Below are positions 16,145-24,855 of a stretch of 64,000 nucleotides of DNA, in pieces. The stretch's first letter is position 1; each line of letters starts with the position of its first letter. The notes beneath the pieces were generated by a model, which worked only from the letters and a program-made list of their open reading frames with translations, made no database searches and was not told the DNA's origin. Origin of the DNA: SHXO01 sp964523885 (GTDB taxonomy: Bacteria; Pseudomonadota; Gammaproteobacteria; Burkholderiales; SHXO01); contig CAZFYX010000004.1 in assembly GCA_964523885.1 (NCBI GenBank), positions 43,490-107,489 of the forward strand. The letters run 5' to 3'. A program made the position numbers and the translations under genes.

Positions 16145-19100
16145 TCAGGCGTCCGGACCCACGCCCAGACGCCGGGCCAGGGCGAGCGTGCGAGCCGAAG
16201 GGCGGGACCCGAGCCGGGCGCGGCACAGGCGGTCGAGGCGCTCGAGGGCTGCCTTCGCATCATCCGGTCTGCCCAGCGCGCTGTAGCAGCGCAGCAGACC
16301 CTGGCTGAACGCCTCCGCCAACGGATCGATGTTCGTGCCCCCCGCGTACCACGAGGCCGCCTGCTCGTGCGAACCGACGGACTCGAGTTCGGCAGCCACT
16401 TCACTGACGGCGCGCACCAGCTTCTCGCGCAACGTCTCGCGCGGCCCGATGGCCCAGGCGTGCTCGTCGCTGTCTGCCAGCAGGTGCCCGCGATACAGCT
16501 GCAGTGCCCGCCCCACGCGCTGCGTGCTGCGCTGGCCGGGCTCGAGCAGCTGCTGCAGGTGGTGTGCATCGCACCACACCAGACCGGGATTGAGCGACAG
16601 CCTGCCCTCCGCCATCAGGATCGCCTCCGGATGACCCAGCAGCCGCCGCAGCCGGTGCAGGCCGAGGCTGAGGCTGTGATAGGCGCTGTCGCCGTCCGCG
16701 TCCGGCCACAGGGCGTCGAGCAGCCGGGTGACCGCGACGTCGGCGCCGCCGAAGGCGACGATGGCCTGCAGCAGCGCGATGGGTTTGCGTGGCGCCTTCC
16801 GGCTGAACGTCAGCGGCTGGTCATCGATCAGCACGCGGAAGGTCCCGAGCGCATGGATGCGGATGGCCCACGGCCAGTGCTCCGAGTGTCCGGCAGGCGG
16901 GCGCCACCCGAAGCGGCGGATCAGCCGGCGCACGTACTCCGTGTCGATCCCGGCATCGAGCGCCAGCGCGCACAGCGGCGGCATCCACTTTCCGATCGAG
17001 GTGGAGATGAGCCCGACTTCGTCATCGTGCGCACGCGCCAGTGCGAAGAGCTCGGCGGCGTGCTCGCGCGCGGCCTGGAGGTCGTGCTGTCCCATGGCGA
17101 TCGTCGCCTCGGCCGCCAACACCCCGAACTGAAGGAAGGGCGAGTCGAACGATTCCACGAGCACGCGATTGGCCACGAGATGTCTGGAGGCTTCGCTCCA
17201 GTTGCACAGGTCGATGTGGTTCCAGACCAGCTGCTCGCGGAACCCGCACTCGTGCCGCACCGAGCCCAGTGTTTCGAATGCCTGGACGGCGCGGTTGTTG
17301 CACGGCAGTGCCGCCTCGGGACGCGACTGGAGCAGGTACAGCCAGCCTCGTGCGCCATCGATCATCCCGCGATCGAACGCCCGCGCCGGGTCGGCGGATG
17401 CGATCAGCTTCTCCAGCCAAGCTTGGGCTGCGGGGAGATCGCAGTCGTACAGTTCCAGCCAGACGCCGATGGTTGCGGCGTAACCGCCGGCCGCACGCAG
17501 CCCTTCGTGGTGGTAGAGGTCTTCCAGCGTTTCGAGCACTTTCAGGCACTGGGCGCGGTCCTCCACCAGGCAGTAGTACCAGGAGATGAGATAGCCTGAG
17601 ACCGCGACGTTCATCGGCGTGACATCGACCTGGCGCCAGAGCGATTCAGCCACCGGCAATGCGCGCCGCGCCATGTCCATCGGCCCGGCCAGCGAACCCC
17701 AGGCAAGGACGGACACGACCGCGGACAGCCGCTGGTTGACATCCGGGACCTGCGGCAGCAGCTCGAACACCCGCAGCGCATTGGGCTCTGCATCGGGGTG
17801 TGCCGGCGCGCGGAAGCTGAATGCCGCCACCAGTGCGGAACGGGCCTGCACTTCGACATCGGGGGGCACGTTTCGCGCCTCCGCCAGCGCCTCGGAGAGG
17901 ACGGCCGCCCAGTGGTCGAGCGGACGGAAGGCGTTGTACTCCAGCAGGTACGTCTGCATCACGCCCGCGGCCGCGCGCACCCTGCACGGGGCGTCGCCGG
18001 CTGCCGTGGCAAGCGCGTAGCTGCGCTCCAGGTGCGTGCGCGCCTCGACCGGTGCGGTGCCCGCCATCGCAAGCCCCAGCCAGCAGGACAGCCACGGGCT
18101 GCCCGCGACGCGTCCCGGGGGGAGCTGGCCGACGTGCTCGGACACCACCTTCCCCCGCCCTTGCGCGATGAGCGTGGCCGCCTCGCGCGTGATGAGGCGT
18201 TCTGCGGCGTCCCACGCCTGCAGCCCCGCGTAGAGCGACAGTGCGGCCTCGAAATCGCGATCCTCCAGCAGCACGGCGGCACGGGCGCGCACCTGCGCCG
18301 ACGCTGCATCACCCAGGCGCTGTGCGGCCTGCGCCCGGAGGAAGCGCTGGAACAGCGCGTGGTACCAGTAGACCGGCTCGGGCCCGGACTTGCGGTGCGT
18401 GAACAGGTGCCGGCGGTAGAGATCCTCGAGCCGTGCGCCCGCGCGCGGGTCGCCGGTGAGGCGCTCGGCCAGCGACACGGGGATGTCCGGCAGGAACGCG
18501 GTGCACATGAGGAGCCGCTGCATCTCGGCCGGGACGCGGGCGAAGATCTCGGCGGCGAAATAGTCGAAGGTCGCGTCGTGCGTGAGGTGGTCGAGCTGTC
18601 CCGGATCCGGCAGCGCCGCAGCCCCCTGCAGGGCCAGAACGAGGCCCGCCGCCCAGCCGTCCGTCTGCTCGTGCAGGCGGCCGAGCGCCAGCGGTGCGAT
18701 CGGTGCGTGCTGCGCCGCGATCGCTTCCGCCTCGGCACGATCCAGCCGCAGGCTGTCCCAGTCAATCGTGGCGACAGCGGCGTTGGCAAGCAGGCGCGCA
18801 TAGCACTCCGGCGGGTCGCGCCGGCTGATCACCGCAAGGCACACGCCAGGGGGAACCTCCTCCACCGCCGCGGCTACGAGCTGGTGGAGCGCTTCCTCCG
18901 CTGCGACCTGCTGGTAGTTGTCGAGGGTGAGGACGGCCGAGTCGGGAAGGCGTGCGAACAATGCCCGGAAGAAGCGCCGCGCGAACCCCGGCACGTCGCC
19001 GAGGTACTCGGGCGTGAGCCGGGGCAGGGGACGCTGGCCACGGCGGCTGAACGGCCTGGCCGCCTCGGCGAGGTAGAAGAAGAACGTGGCCAGATCGGCG

Positions 19101-19315
19101 TCACCGCCGTCGATCTGGTACCAGATGCCCGGCACCTCGCGCGCTTCGAGCCAGCTCGCCACCAGCGTGGTCTTGCCGGCGCCCGGCGGCCCTGTGACGC
19201 AGATGGCGGCGCGCTCGCGCCGCGCCGCGTCCAGTTGCGCGAACAGTCGCTCGCGCGGCACCGGGCGGTGCAGGCGCGGACGCGACAGCTTGGCCAGCGG
19301 CGCCGGGCGCTTCAT
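16145..19315 (-). CDS. Large MalT-type ATPase regulator with C-terminal SARP/BTAD domain
   Basis: A 1056-residue transcription regulator. Residues 1-330 form a STAND/MalT-like NTPase with a P-loop at 42-50 (GPPGAGKTT) and a Walker B in AVLTLDNYQQ. About 330-800 is a helical TPR-like sensor region. The C-terminus is not a LuxR helix-turn-helix but a SARP-like winged helix (IRIHALGTFRVLIDDQPLTF ... LLDALWPDADGDSAYHSLS) followed by a bacterial transcriptional activation domain of TPR type (about 900-1056). Such proteins activate nearby catabolic operons on binding an inducer. The target here is not obvious. Confidence 0.82.
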   Translation of the reverse strand: MKRPAPLAKLSRPRLHRPVPRERLFAQLDAARRERAAICVTGPPGAGKTTLVASWLEAREVPGIWYQIDGGDADLATFFFYLAEAARPFSRRGQRPLPRLTPEYLGDVPGFARRFFRALFARLPDSAVLTLDNYQQVAAEEALHQLVAAAVEEVPPGVCLAVISRRDPPECYARLLANAAVATIDWDSLRLDRAEAEAIAAQHAPIAPLALGRLHEQTDGWAAGLVLALQGAAALPDPGQLDHLTHDATFDYFAAEIFARVPAEMQRLLMCTAFLPDIPVSLAERLTGDPRAGARLEDLYRRHLFTHRKSGPEPVYWYHALFQRFLRAQAAQRLGDAASAQVRARAAVLLEDRDFEAALSLYAGLQAWDAAERLITREAATLIAQGRGKVVSEHVGQLPPGRVAGSPWLSCWLGLAMAGTAPVEARTHLERSYALATAAGDAPCRVRAAAGVMQTYLLEYNAFRPLDHWAAVLSEALAEARNVPPDVEVQARSALVAAFSFRAPAHPDAEPNALRVFELLPQVPDVNQRLSAVVSVLAWGSLAGPMDMARRALPVAESLWRQVDVTPMNVAVSGYLISWYYCLVEDRAQCLKVLETLEDLYHHEGLRAAGGYAATIGVWLELYDCDLPAAQAWLEKLIASADPARAFDRGMIDGARGWLYLLQSRPEAALPCNNRAVQAFETLGSVRHECGFREQLVWNHIDLCNWSEASRHLVANRVLVESFDSPFLQFGVLAAEATIAMGQHDLQAAREHAAELFALARAHDDEVGLISTSIGKWMPPLCALALDAGIDTEYVRRLIRRFGWRPPAGHSEHWPWAIRIHALGTFRVLIDDQPLTFSRKAPRKPIALLQAIVAFGGADVAVTRLLDALWPDADGDSAYHSLSLGLHRLRRLLGHPEAILMAEGRLSLNPGLVWCDAHHLQQLLEPGQRSTQRVGRALQLYRGHLLADSDEHAWAIGPRETLREKLVRAVSEVAAELESVGSHEQAASWYAGGTNIDPLAEAFSQGLLRCYSALGRPDDAKAALERLDRLCRARLGSRPSARTLALARRLGVGPDA

Positions 19316-19353
19316 GCCAGCATGCTAGCGCATGTCCGGCGCGGGCATCCTCG

Positions 19354-21036
19354 TCAGGCCGGCGGCTCTGCGGGCCAGTAGCCTCCGTTCATGCTGCGCG
19401 CGCGCCCGTCGGCGACGAGCTTGTCCAGGTGCGCCTGCAGCGAACGCAGGGCCACCCGGTGCAGCCGGGACGGCACGTCGGCATAGACCTCGAGCACCAG
19501 TTGTTCCGGTGCACCGCCGGCATGGCGGCCGAGCGCGTCGATCACGCGCTGCTCCCGGGCCAGGCGGTGTCCGATCAGGCGCCGCACCTCGCGCCACGGA
19601 TCCCCGATCAGGTAGCCGTGCCCGGGCGCCAGGATCGCGATGTCCTCGTGCAGCAGCGCGTCTAGCGACGCCAGGTACGCACGCATGTTGCCGTCCGGCG
19701 GATTGATGACCACGGTCGAGCCCTGCATGACGTGGTCACCGGTGAACAGCATGCGGGTCTGCTCGAGCAGGTAGCAGAGGTGGTTGGAGGCGTGGCCGGG
19801 CGTATGCAGCACGCGCAGGGCGAAGCCGCCGAGCTCCAGACGCTCCCCGTGCGCGAGGACGCGGTCGGGCACGAACGTGAGGTCCTGGGTCGAGCCCGCC
19901 GGGGCGCGCCGGCCCAGCAGGGTGGCGCCCGTGGACTCGGCGATGACGCGCGCGGCGGGCGAGTGGTCGATGTGGGTGTGCGTGCACAGCACCCAGCGGA
20001 TCCGCCCGGCGCCAGCCTGCAGCACCGCGTCGATGTGGGAGGCGACGGCGGGTCCCGGATCGATGACCGCCAGTTCCTCGCGCCCGACCAGGTAGGTGTT
20101 GGTGCCGGGCCCCGTCATCACGCCCGGATTGGGCGCGATGATCCGCGTCACCCACTCGTCCAGGCGCTTGGGCATGCCGGGCGCCAGCGCTACGCTGCTG
20201 CGCCCGCATTCCTCCGGATCGCTCCAGTGGATCTCGAAGTACTGCGGGTCGCGCCGGCGGAAGAGTGCGGGCTGGCCATCGGCGCCCAGCGCCCAGCAGG
20301 CGCGGTTGGTCTCGACCTCGCACGTGCGCGCGTGCTCGATCGCTTCCGCCGCATGCGTGAAGCGCTGGATGTCGGCCAGCGTGCTGCGGGTCGCAAAGAC
20401 CAGTTGCATCGCTCCGCTGGCCTCGCGCCGCAGCGCCTCCTGCGGATTCAGCCACACGCTGTCGATCAGCTCGGTGCCGTCGTGCGCGCCGGGTTGATGG
20501 GCTGGCGCCCGTGCACAGAAGAAGCGGGTGTCGAAACGACGTGCGCGCCCCGGTGCGGTGATCCAGTGCCCGATGTAGCCGAGCGCGTCGCCTCGCAGCA
20601 GCAGGCGCTCCCGTTCCAGGAACTGGTGCAGCGTCAGCTCTCCGGCATGCAGCCCTGCGCGATACTGCATGAGGTGCGCTGCGCGTTCGGCATCCAGGTC
20701 ACCGCCCGCTTCCGGCACCGCGAGCAGGATCCCCGCTTCCTCGAAGCATTCGCGGATCGCCGCCACCCAGTACGCCAGCGCGCCCGATTCGGTGCCCAGG
20801 CGTGCGTTGGCCTGCGCCTCGGTCATGCCGGCGACACGCTCCAGCACCCGCGGGTCGCCGTCTCCCGCGTCGAGCGCCCCGCCGGGGAAGACGTGTGCAC
20901 CGCCGAGGAAAGCTGCCTGGTGCGTGCGTTGCAGCAGGAAGACCTCGGGTCCGGTGGCGCCGTCGCGCAGGAGCAGGAGGGTTGCGGCGGGGCGCGGCGG
21001 GAGGCGCGTGCGGTCTGGGGCGGCGGATGTCGTCAT
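19354..21036 (-). CDS. NUDIX hydrolase fused to metallo-beta-lactamase-fold hydrolase
   Basis: A 560-residue two-domain enzyme. The N-terminal half (about 15-250) is NUDIX-like, with GGAHVFPGGALDAGDGD and AAIRECFEEAGILLAV, matching the G-x5-E-x7-RE-x2-EE-x-G box with a long insertion. The C-terminal half (about 290-560) is a metallo-beta-lactamase domain with CTHTHIDHSPAARV (HxHxDH), later His ligands in HTPGHASN, and a C-terminal LACTB2-like winged-helix portion. The fusion suggests coupled hydrolysis of a nucleotide-linked or CoA-linked ester. The substrate is unknown. A single ORF without frameshift; the two halves also occur as separate proteins. Confidence 0.85.
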   Translation of the reverse strand: MTTSAAPDRTRLPPRPAATLLLLRDGATGPEVFLLQRTHQAAFLGGAHVFPGGALDAGDGDPRVLERVAGMTEAQANARLGTESGALAYWVAAIRECFEEAGILLAVPEAGGDLDAERAAHLMQYRAGLHAGELTLHQFLERERLLLRGDALGYIGHWITAPGRARRFDTRFFCARAPAHQPGAHDGTELIDSVWLNPQEALRREASGAMQLVFATRSTLADIQRFTHAAEAIEHARTCEVETNRACWALGADGQPALFRRRDPQYFEIHWSDPEECGRSSVALAPGMPKRLDEWVTRIIAPNPGVMTGPGTNTYLVGREELAVIDPGPAVASHIDAVLQAGAGRIRWVLCTHTHIDHSPAARVIAESTGATLLGRRAPAGSTQDLTFVPDRVLAHGERLELGGFALRVLHTPGHASNHLCYLLEQTRMLFTGDHVMQGSTVVINPPDGNMRAYLASLDALLHEDIAILAPGHGYLIGDPWREVRRLIGHRLAREQRVIDALGRHAGGAPEQLVLEVYADVPSRLHRVALRSLQAHLDKLVADGRARSMNGGYWPAEPPA

Positions 21037-21226
21037 GCGAGCAGCGTTCAGGGCGCGCCGCGAAATGCCCGCGCGCGGGCCCGCAGCACGCGCGCGGAAG
21101 TATAGGCGAGGGCACGGGCATTTGCCGGCGGCCGCGCGACCTGCAGCGCGTTTGATCTAGATCGAATGACCCCGCTCCGAACGTGCATAAAGTACAGCAG
21201 CAGGCACTTCTTCGGGGGAGATGGTC

Positions 21227-21364
21227 ATGGCATGGAGAGATCTGTTCAGCACCGACTACGGCCTCATGAGCGTGGCGGTGATCGGCTTCACGATCGTGAT
21301 GGGGGCGTTCCTGTACCGCAAGGTCACCCGCCTCATGAACGAGTCGGCGCAGGGCAAGCGCTGA
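21227..21364 (+). CDS. DUF3149-type small membrane protein
   Basis: A 45-residue ORF starting MAWRDLFSTDYGLMSVAVI, with one membrane helix (about 13-30) and a basic, polar C-terminal tail. It matches the pattern of DUF3149 proteins, which are found mostly in betaproteobacteria. GGGGAG lies six bases before this ATG, and an in-frame ATG two codons earlier overlaps that site, so the second was chosen. Function unknown. Confidence 0.75.
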   Translation: MAWRDLFSTDYGLMSVAVIGFTIVMGAFLYRKVTRLMNESAQGKR

Positions 21365-21448
21365 GGCCGGTCGCGGCCGACAGGCCGCGATTGTGAAATC
21401 GTGGCCGCCGGATTGCCGGTGGCATCCATTCAGGTAGCATGCGGCCCC

Positions 21449-22207
21449 ATGAGGGGTCGTGTGCGGCGTCGCGTCGGTGGGTCCGGTCGAGCGGAAGGCT
21501 ATGCCTACCTGTTCGTGCTCGGCTTGGTGGCGCTCATCGGCATCGGCCTGGCCGTGGTCGCGCAGGTGTGGAGCACTGCCAGCCAGCGCGAGCGCGAGCA
21601 GGAGTTGCTGTTCATCGGCCACCAGTTCCGCGCCGCCATCCGCAGCTACTACGATGCTTCGCCGGGTGCGAAGCAGTACCCCCGCAGCATCGCCGACCTG
21701 CTCGAGGACAAGCGGTCCCCGACGGTCGTGCGCCACCTGCGCCGTCCCTACGTCGACCCGATGACCGGAAAGAACGAGTGGGGGCTGGTGCGCCAGGGCG
21801 ACTGGATCGTCGGTGTGTACAGCCTGTCGACGGCGAAGCCGATCAAGAGCGCCCTGTTCGCCGCGGACGACGTCGCCTTCGCGGATGCCGCCACCTATGC
21901 GGACTGGCGGTTCATCCACCAGCCCGGCGGGCCGCAGCAGGCGGGCGCACCGGCAGGCGGGGCGGTGTCCCCGAACGTCACGCCGCAGCTCGTGTCCACC
22001 GACCCCACGGCCATGCCGGCCGGCTTGCCGGTTGCCCCAACCGGCCAGGCCGCGCAGACCTCCCCCAGGTCCTGGGACTGCACCGCCACGCTGAGCAGCG
22101 AGATGCGTCAATGCGAGCGAGCCTCGAGCGCTCCGTCGGCGCTCGCCGCTTGCAACCAGGCAGCCGAGGCTCGTCACAAGGCCTGCATGGAGCGCGTCAC
22201 GCAGTAG
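21449..22207 (+). CDS. Type II secretion pseudopilin-like protein
   Basis: A 252-residue protein with a pseudopilin plan: a basic N-terminus (MRGRVRRRVGGSGRAEGYAY), one hydrophobic helix (YLFVLGLVALIGIGLAVVAQ), then an amphipathic extension (ASQREREQELLFIGHQFR) and a GspG-like globular part (SYYDASPGAKQYPRSIADLL, RPYVDPMTGKNEWGLV). The usual G-F-T-L-x-E prepilin cleavage site is not canonical; GY-AYLFVLGL takes its place, as in several solitary betaproteobacterial pseudopilins. The C-terminal 60 residues are Pro/Ala-rich, then Cys-containing. No other secretion genes are near, so the role is uncertain. Confidence 0.72.
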   Translation: MRGRVRRRVGGSGRAEGYAYLFVLGLVALIGIGLAVVAQVWSTASQREREQELLFIGHQFRAAIRSYYDASPGAKQYPRSIADLLEDKRSPTVVRHLRRPYVDPMTGKNEWGLVRQGDWIVGVYSLSTAKPIKSALFAADDVAFADAATYADWRFIHQPGGPQQAGAPAGGAVSPNVTPQLVSTDPTAMPAGLPVAPTGQAAQTSPRSWDCTATLSSEMRQCERASSAPSALAACNQAAEARHKACMERVTQ

Positions 22208-22250
22208 CCGCCCGACCGCCCGGCTACGCACGCCGCCGGCGCTCAGCGCC

Positions 22251-23042
22251 TCACCACTTGTTGCGCAGCTCGCGCAGCTTGATGAACACCGTCTCGGCGT
22301 CCGGGTGCTCGGGCAGGTCGGGGAAGGCCTCGCGCAGCCGCGCAATCACGTTCGGGCTGTGCAGCCGGAAGAAGGTGTTGACCTCCTTTTCCTGCGCGAG
22401 TGTCGTGACCATGGCGTGCTCGGGATCCTGGTTCCCCACCTGGCCGAGCAGGCTCTGCGCCTTGCCGTTGTCGGGCTCGCGGTCGAGCGTGAAGCGCAGG
22501 TTGTTGGCGATGTAGTCGTGTCCGGGGTAGACCCGGGTCTGGTCCGGGAGCTTCGACAGCTGGTCCGCGAAGGTCCGGTACAGCTCCCGCGGATGGCCGC
22601 CGTTGTGGCAGTTGCCTGCGCCCGCATTGAACAGCGTGTCGCCGCAGAACAGTGCAGGGGTGTCGGTGTGCGAGAGCAGGCACACGTGGCTCATCGTGTG
22701 GCCGGGGGTGTCGAGCGCTTCCAGCTCGACCGTCTTGCCGACCTTGATGACGTCGCCGGCACCCAGGCCGCGATCGATCCCCGGGATGCGGTCCTTCGCG
22801 TTGCGGTGCGCGAGCAGGCGCGCGCCGGTGGCGGCGATCACCGCCTTGTTGCCGCCGGTGTGGTCGCCGTGCTCGTGGGTGTTGAGCACCTGGGTGATCT
22901 GCCAGCCCCGGCGCTTCGCGGCGGCCAGGCACTTCTCGTGATCGAGCGGATCGATCGCGAGCGCCTCGCCGGTCTCCGGGCAGGCGATCAGGTAGTTGAA
23001 GTTGCGGTACGTGTTTGCGGTCCAGATCTGTTCGACGATCAT
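22251..23042 (-). CDS. gloB: Hydroxyacylglutathione hydrolase (glyoxalase II)
   Basis: A 263-residue metallo-beta-lactamase-fold thioesterase that hydrolyses S-lactoylglutathione to D-lactate and glutathione. The binuclear metal site is complete: THEHGDHTGGN (HxHxDH), TPGHTMSH, the bridging Asp in LFCGDTLFNAGAG and His in VYPGHDYIANN. The C-terminal HAGH domain is present (EKEVNTFFRLHSPNVIARL), which separates it from generic hydrolases. It is followed on the other side by a GST-domain gene on the same strand (26-bp gap), suggesting a glutathione-linked detoxification pair. Confidence 0.86.
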   Translation of the reverse strand: MIVEQIWTANTYRNFNYLIACPETGEALAIDPLDHEKCLAAAKRRGWQITQVLNTHEHGDHTGGNKAVIAATGARLLAHRNAKDRIPGIDRGLGAGDVIKVGKTVELEALDTPGHTMSHVCLLSHTDTPALFCGDTLFNAGAGNCHNGGHPRELYRTFADQLSKLPDQTRVYPGHDYIANNLRFTLDREPDNGKAQSLLGQVGNQDPEHAMVTTLAQEKEVNTFFRLHSPNVIARLREAFPDLPEHPDAETVFIKLRELRNKW

Positions 23043-23068
23043 CCTGGGCTTCCTTTCGGTCCGTTTGG

Positions 23069-23998
23069 TCAGTCGCCAGCCAGGGCGATGCGATATCCCA
23101 CGCGCGGGAAGTGCACGCAGACCGCGCCCACCCTCGGATCCTCGCGCACGATCGCGATGCGATCGCGGCTTACGTAGCGCACGGTGCCGGCCACCGGGGC
23201 CTCGCCGCTGTCCAGGTCGGCCACGACGCTGATCCGCTGTCCGATGCGCAAGCCCAGCGGATCGTTCTGATCCAGGAGCTCGGGCGTGGTGGTGATCGCC
23301 GTCCGGGCCACTTCCAGCGCCTCCGCGGATGTCATCGGCGTGGGCGTGCCGTGGCCGATCGCCTTCACCCGCTGCTCCCAGCCCTCGAGCGCGGGAAACT
23401 CCGCGAGCATCGCGGCGCCGCCCTGCCAGCGCCCGCGGACGAACCAGACCACGTAGTAGCACAGCGCATCCGGCAGCCCCGGCGCACTGCCGAGCATGAA
23501 CGGCCGCCCGCCGCCGAGGCGCTCCTCGATCCAGCCGAGCTGCGCGCGCAGCTGCGAGGCGTAGTGCGGGAGCTGGGGCTTGAGCGCGTTGAGGTCGCCG
23601 TTCGGCCCGAGGAACAGGCGCACGCGATCCTTCGCGAACTCGGGCGGCAACTGGTCGGCGTTCGCGGCGAAGGAGACGCGCACGGCAGCCTCGAACAGCG
23701 CGTCGGTCCAGCGCGCGATGCCCCAGGGCAGCCCGGCTGCACCGCCAGGGTAGAAGCTCGGTTCCGGGTGGCGCTCCTGCAGCACGCGCAGGATGCACTG
23801 GCTGTCACAGTAGATGTCCGCGCCGATCTGCATGAACGGGGTGCGGCGGTAGCCGCCGGTGAGCGGCATCACGTCCGGCTTGGGCGGAACGCGCGGGATC
23901 TCGACGGAGCGCCACGCGAGGCCCTTGATGCCCAGCGCGACGCGAACCTTCTCCGACACGGGAGAAGCTGGATAGTGGTGAAGGATGATCTCGCTCAT
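23069..23998 (-). CDS. Glutathione S-transferase family protein with C-terminal extension
   Basis: A 309-residue protein. Residues 1-80 form a thioredoxin-like GST N-domain (MSEIILHHYPASPVSEKVRV; cis-Pro loop TPFMQIGADIYCDSQCIL, whose DSQCI stands for the Glu/Asp-Ser glutathione site). A helical C-domain runs to about 240. The last 65 residues (LGLRIGQRISVVADLDSG onward) look like an added beta domain not found in ordinary GSTs. The gene is directly upstream of glyoxalase II in the same direction. Confidence 0.8.
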   Translation of the reverse strand: MSEIILHHYPASPVSEKVRVALGIKGLAWRSVEIPRVPPKPDVMPLTGGYRRTPFMQIGADIYCDSQCILRVLQERHPEPSFYPGGAAGLPWGIARWTDALFEAAVRVSFAANADQLPPEFAKDRVRLFLGPNGDLNALKPQLPHYASQLRAQLGWIEERLGGGRPFMLGSAPGLPDALCYYVVWFVRGRWQGGAAMLAEFPALEGWEQRVKAIGHGTPTPMTSAEALEVARTAITTTPELLDQNDPLGLRIGQRISVVADLDSGEAPVAGTVRYVSRDRIAIVREDPRVGAVCVHFPRVGYRIALAGD

Positions 23999-24237
23999 GG
24001 TCTGCTGCCGGTCTGAGGAAGCGGGCAGTGTAGCAAGACGGCCGTGCTGCCGTGCCCGGGAACTCGCGCGCGATCGCCCGGTCCATCGCCACCGCCCCTC
24101 GCGCCGCGCAATCCCGTCCGGAAACAGGCCGGGAACTTCGTCGGGTGCGATCGCGTCAGAGGCCTCGAACTCGATGGCGCCAGGTTGGCGGCATGGGGCC
24201 GCCGGGGCTACGTGCGAGAGCCGATGGAGGTGTGCAG

Positions 24238-24777
24238 ATGAGCAAGGCGATGCTGATGGGTCTAGTGGGTGCGGGCATCCTGACCGCTGGAGCCGCGCAT
24301 GCGAATTGGGTTCCGGGACTGCCGGGAATGGTGGACGTCTGCCGTGAGCGGGTGACAGCCGCCTATCCGGGGACGGTTTCCGAAGTCGAGACGGCCTGGG
24401 AGAACGGCCGGCTGATCCATGAGTTCGAGCTGGTGCGCGGCGATGGCCCGCGCATGGAGGTCGAGTGCGCAGCGATGACCGGCGAGATCGTCGAGGCGGA
24501 GTACGAGGATGTGCCGGCTTCCTGGAGCGCACTCAAGTCCAGCAGCAACCTGAGCGACCGCCAGGCACGCATCATCGCGATGCAGGCGATGCCCGGCAAG
24601 ATCGTGGACATGGAGCGCGAGTACGAGGCCGACGGCCGCGTCACGTACGAGTACGAGATCATCGCGGCGGACGGCACCCACGGTGAGGTCGAGATCGACG
24701 CGCGTACCGGCGCCGTGCTCGAGCGCGAGTACAAGCTGAACGCGCACGGCGCACAGCTGCCGGGCGAGCCGAGCTGA
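24238..24777 (+). CDS. Exported PepSY-type protein
   Basis: A 179-residue protein with a signal peptide (MSKAMLMGLVGAGILTAGAA-HA). The mature part has two PepSY-like half repeats: AAYPGTVSEVETAWENGRLI ... GEIVEAEYEDVP and AMQAMPGKIVDMEREYEADG ... GAVLEREYKLN. PepSY modules are periplasmic regulators of peptidases or sensors. GGAGG sits seven bases before the ATG, fixing the start. It is convergent with the sigma-54 activator gene, separated by a single REP-like hairpin. Confidence 0.78.
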   Translation: MSKAMLMGLVGAGILTAGAAHANWVPGLPGMVDVCRERVTAAYPGTVSEVETAWENGRLIHEFELVRGDGPRMEVECAAMTGEIVEAEYEDVPASWSALKSSSNLSDRQARIIAMQAMPGKIVDMEREYEADGRVTYEYEIIAADGTHGEVEIDARTGAVLEREYKLNAHGAQLPGEPS

Positions 24778-24784
24778 CGGCCGC

Positions 24785-24812
24785 GGAGCCCCCTCTCCCG
24801 CAGGGAGAGCGG
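24785..24812. repeat. REP-like hairpin, family A (single short unit)
   Basis: CCCCTCTCCCGCAGGGAGAG followed by CGGGGC gives a compact hairpin in the 78-bp gap between two convergent genes, where it could serve as a shared transcription end. Confidence 0.6.
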
Positions 24813-24855
24813 GGCCCCCGTGCGGGCGCGGCTGCGTGCCCTGCTGCGCTGGGGA

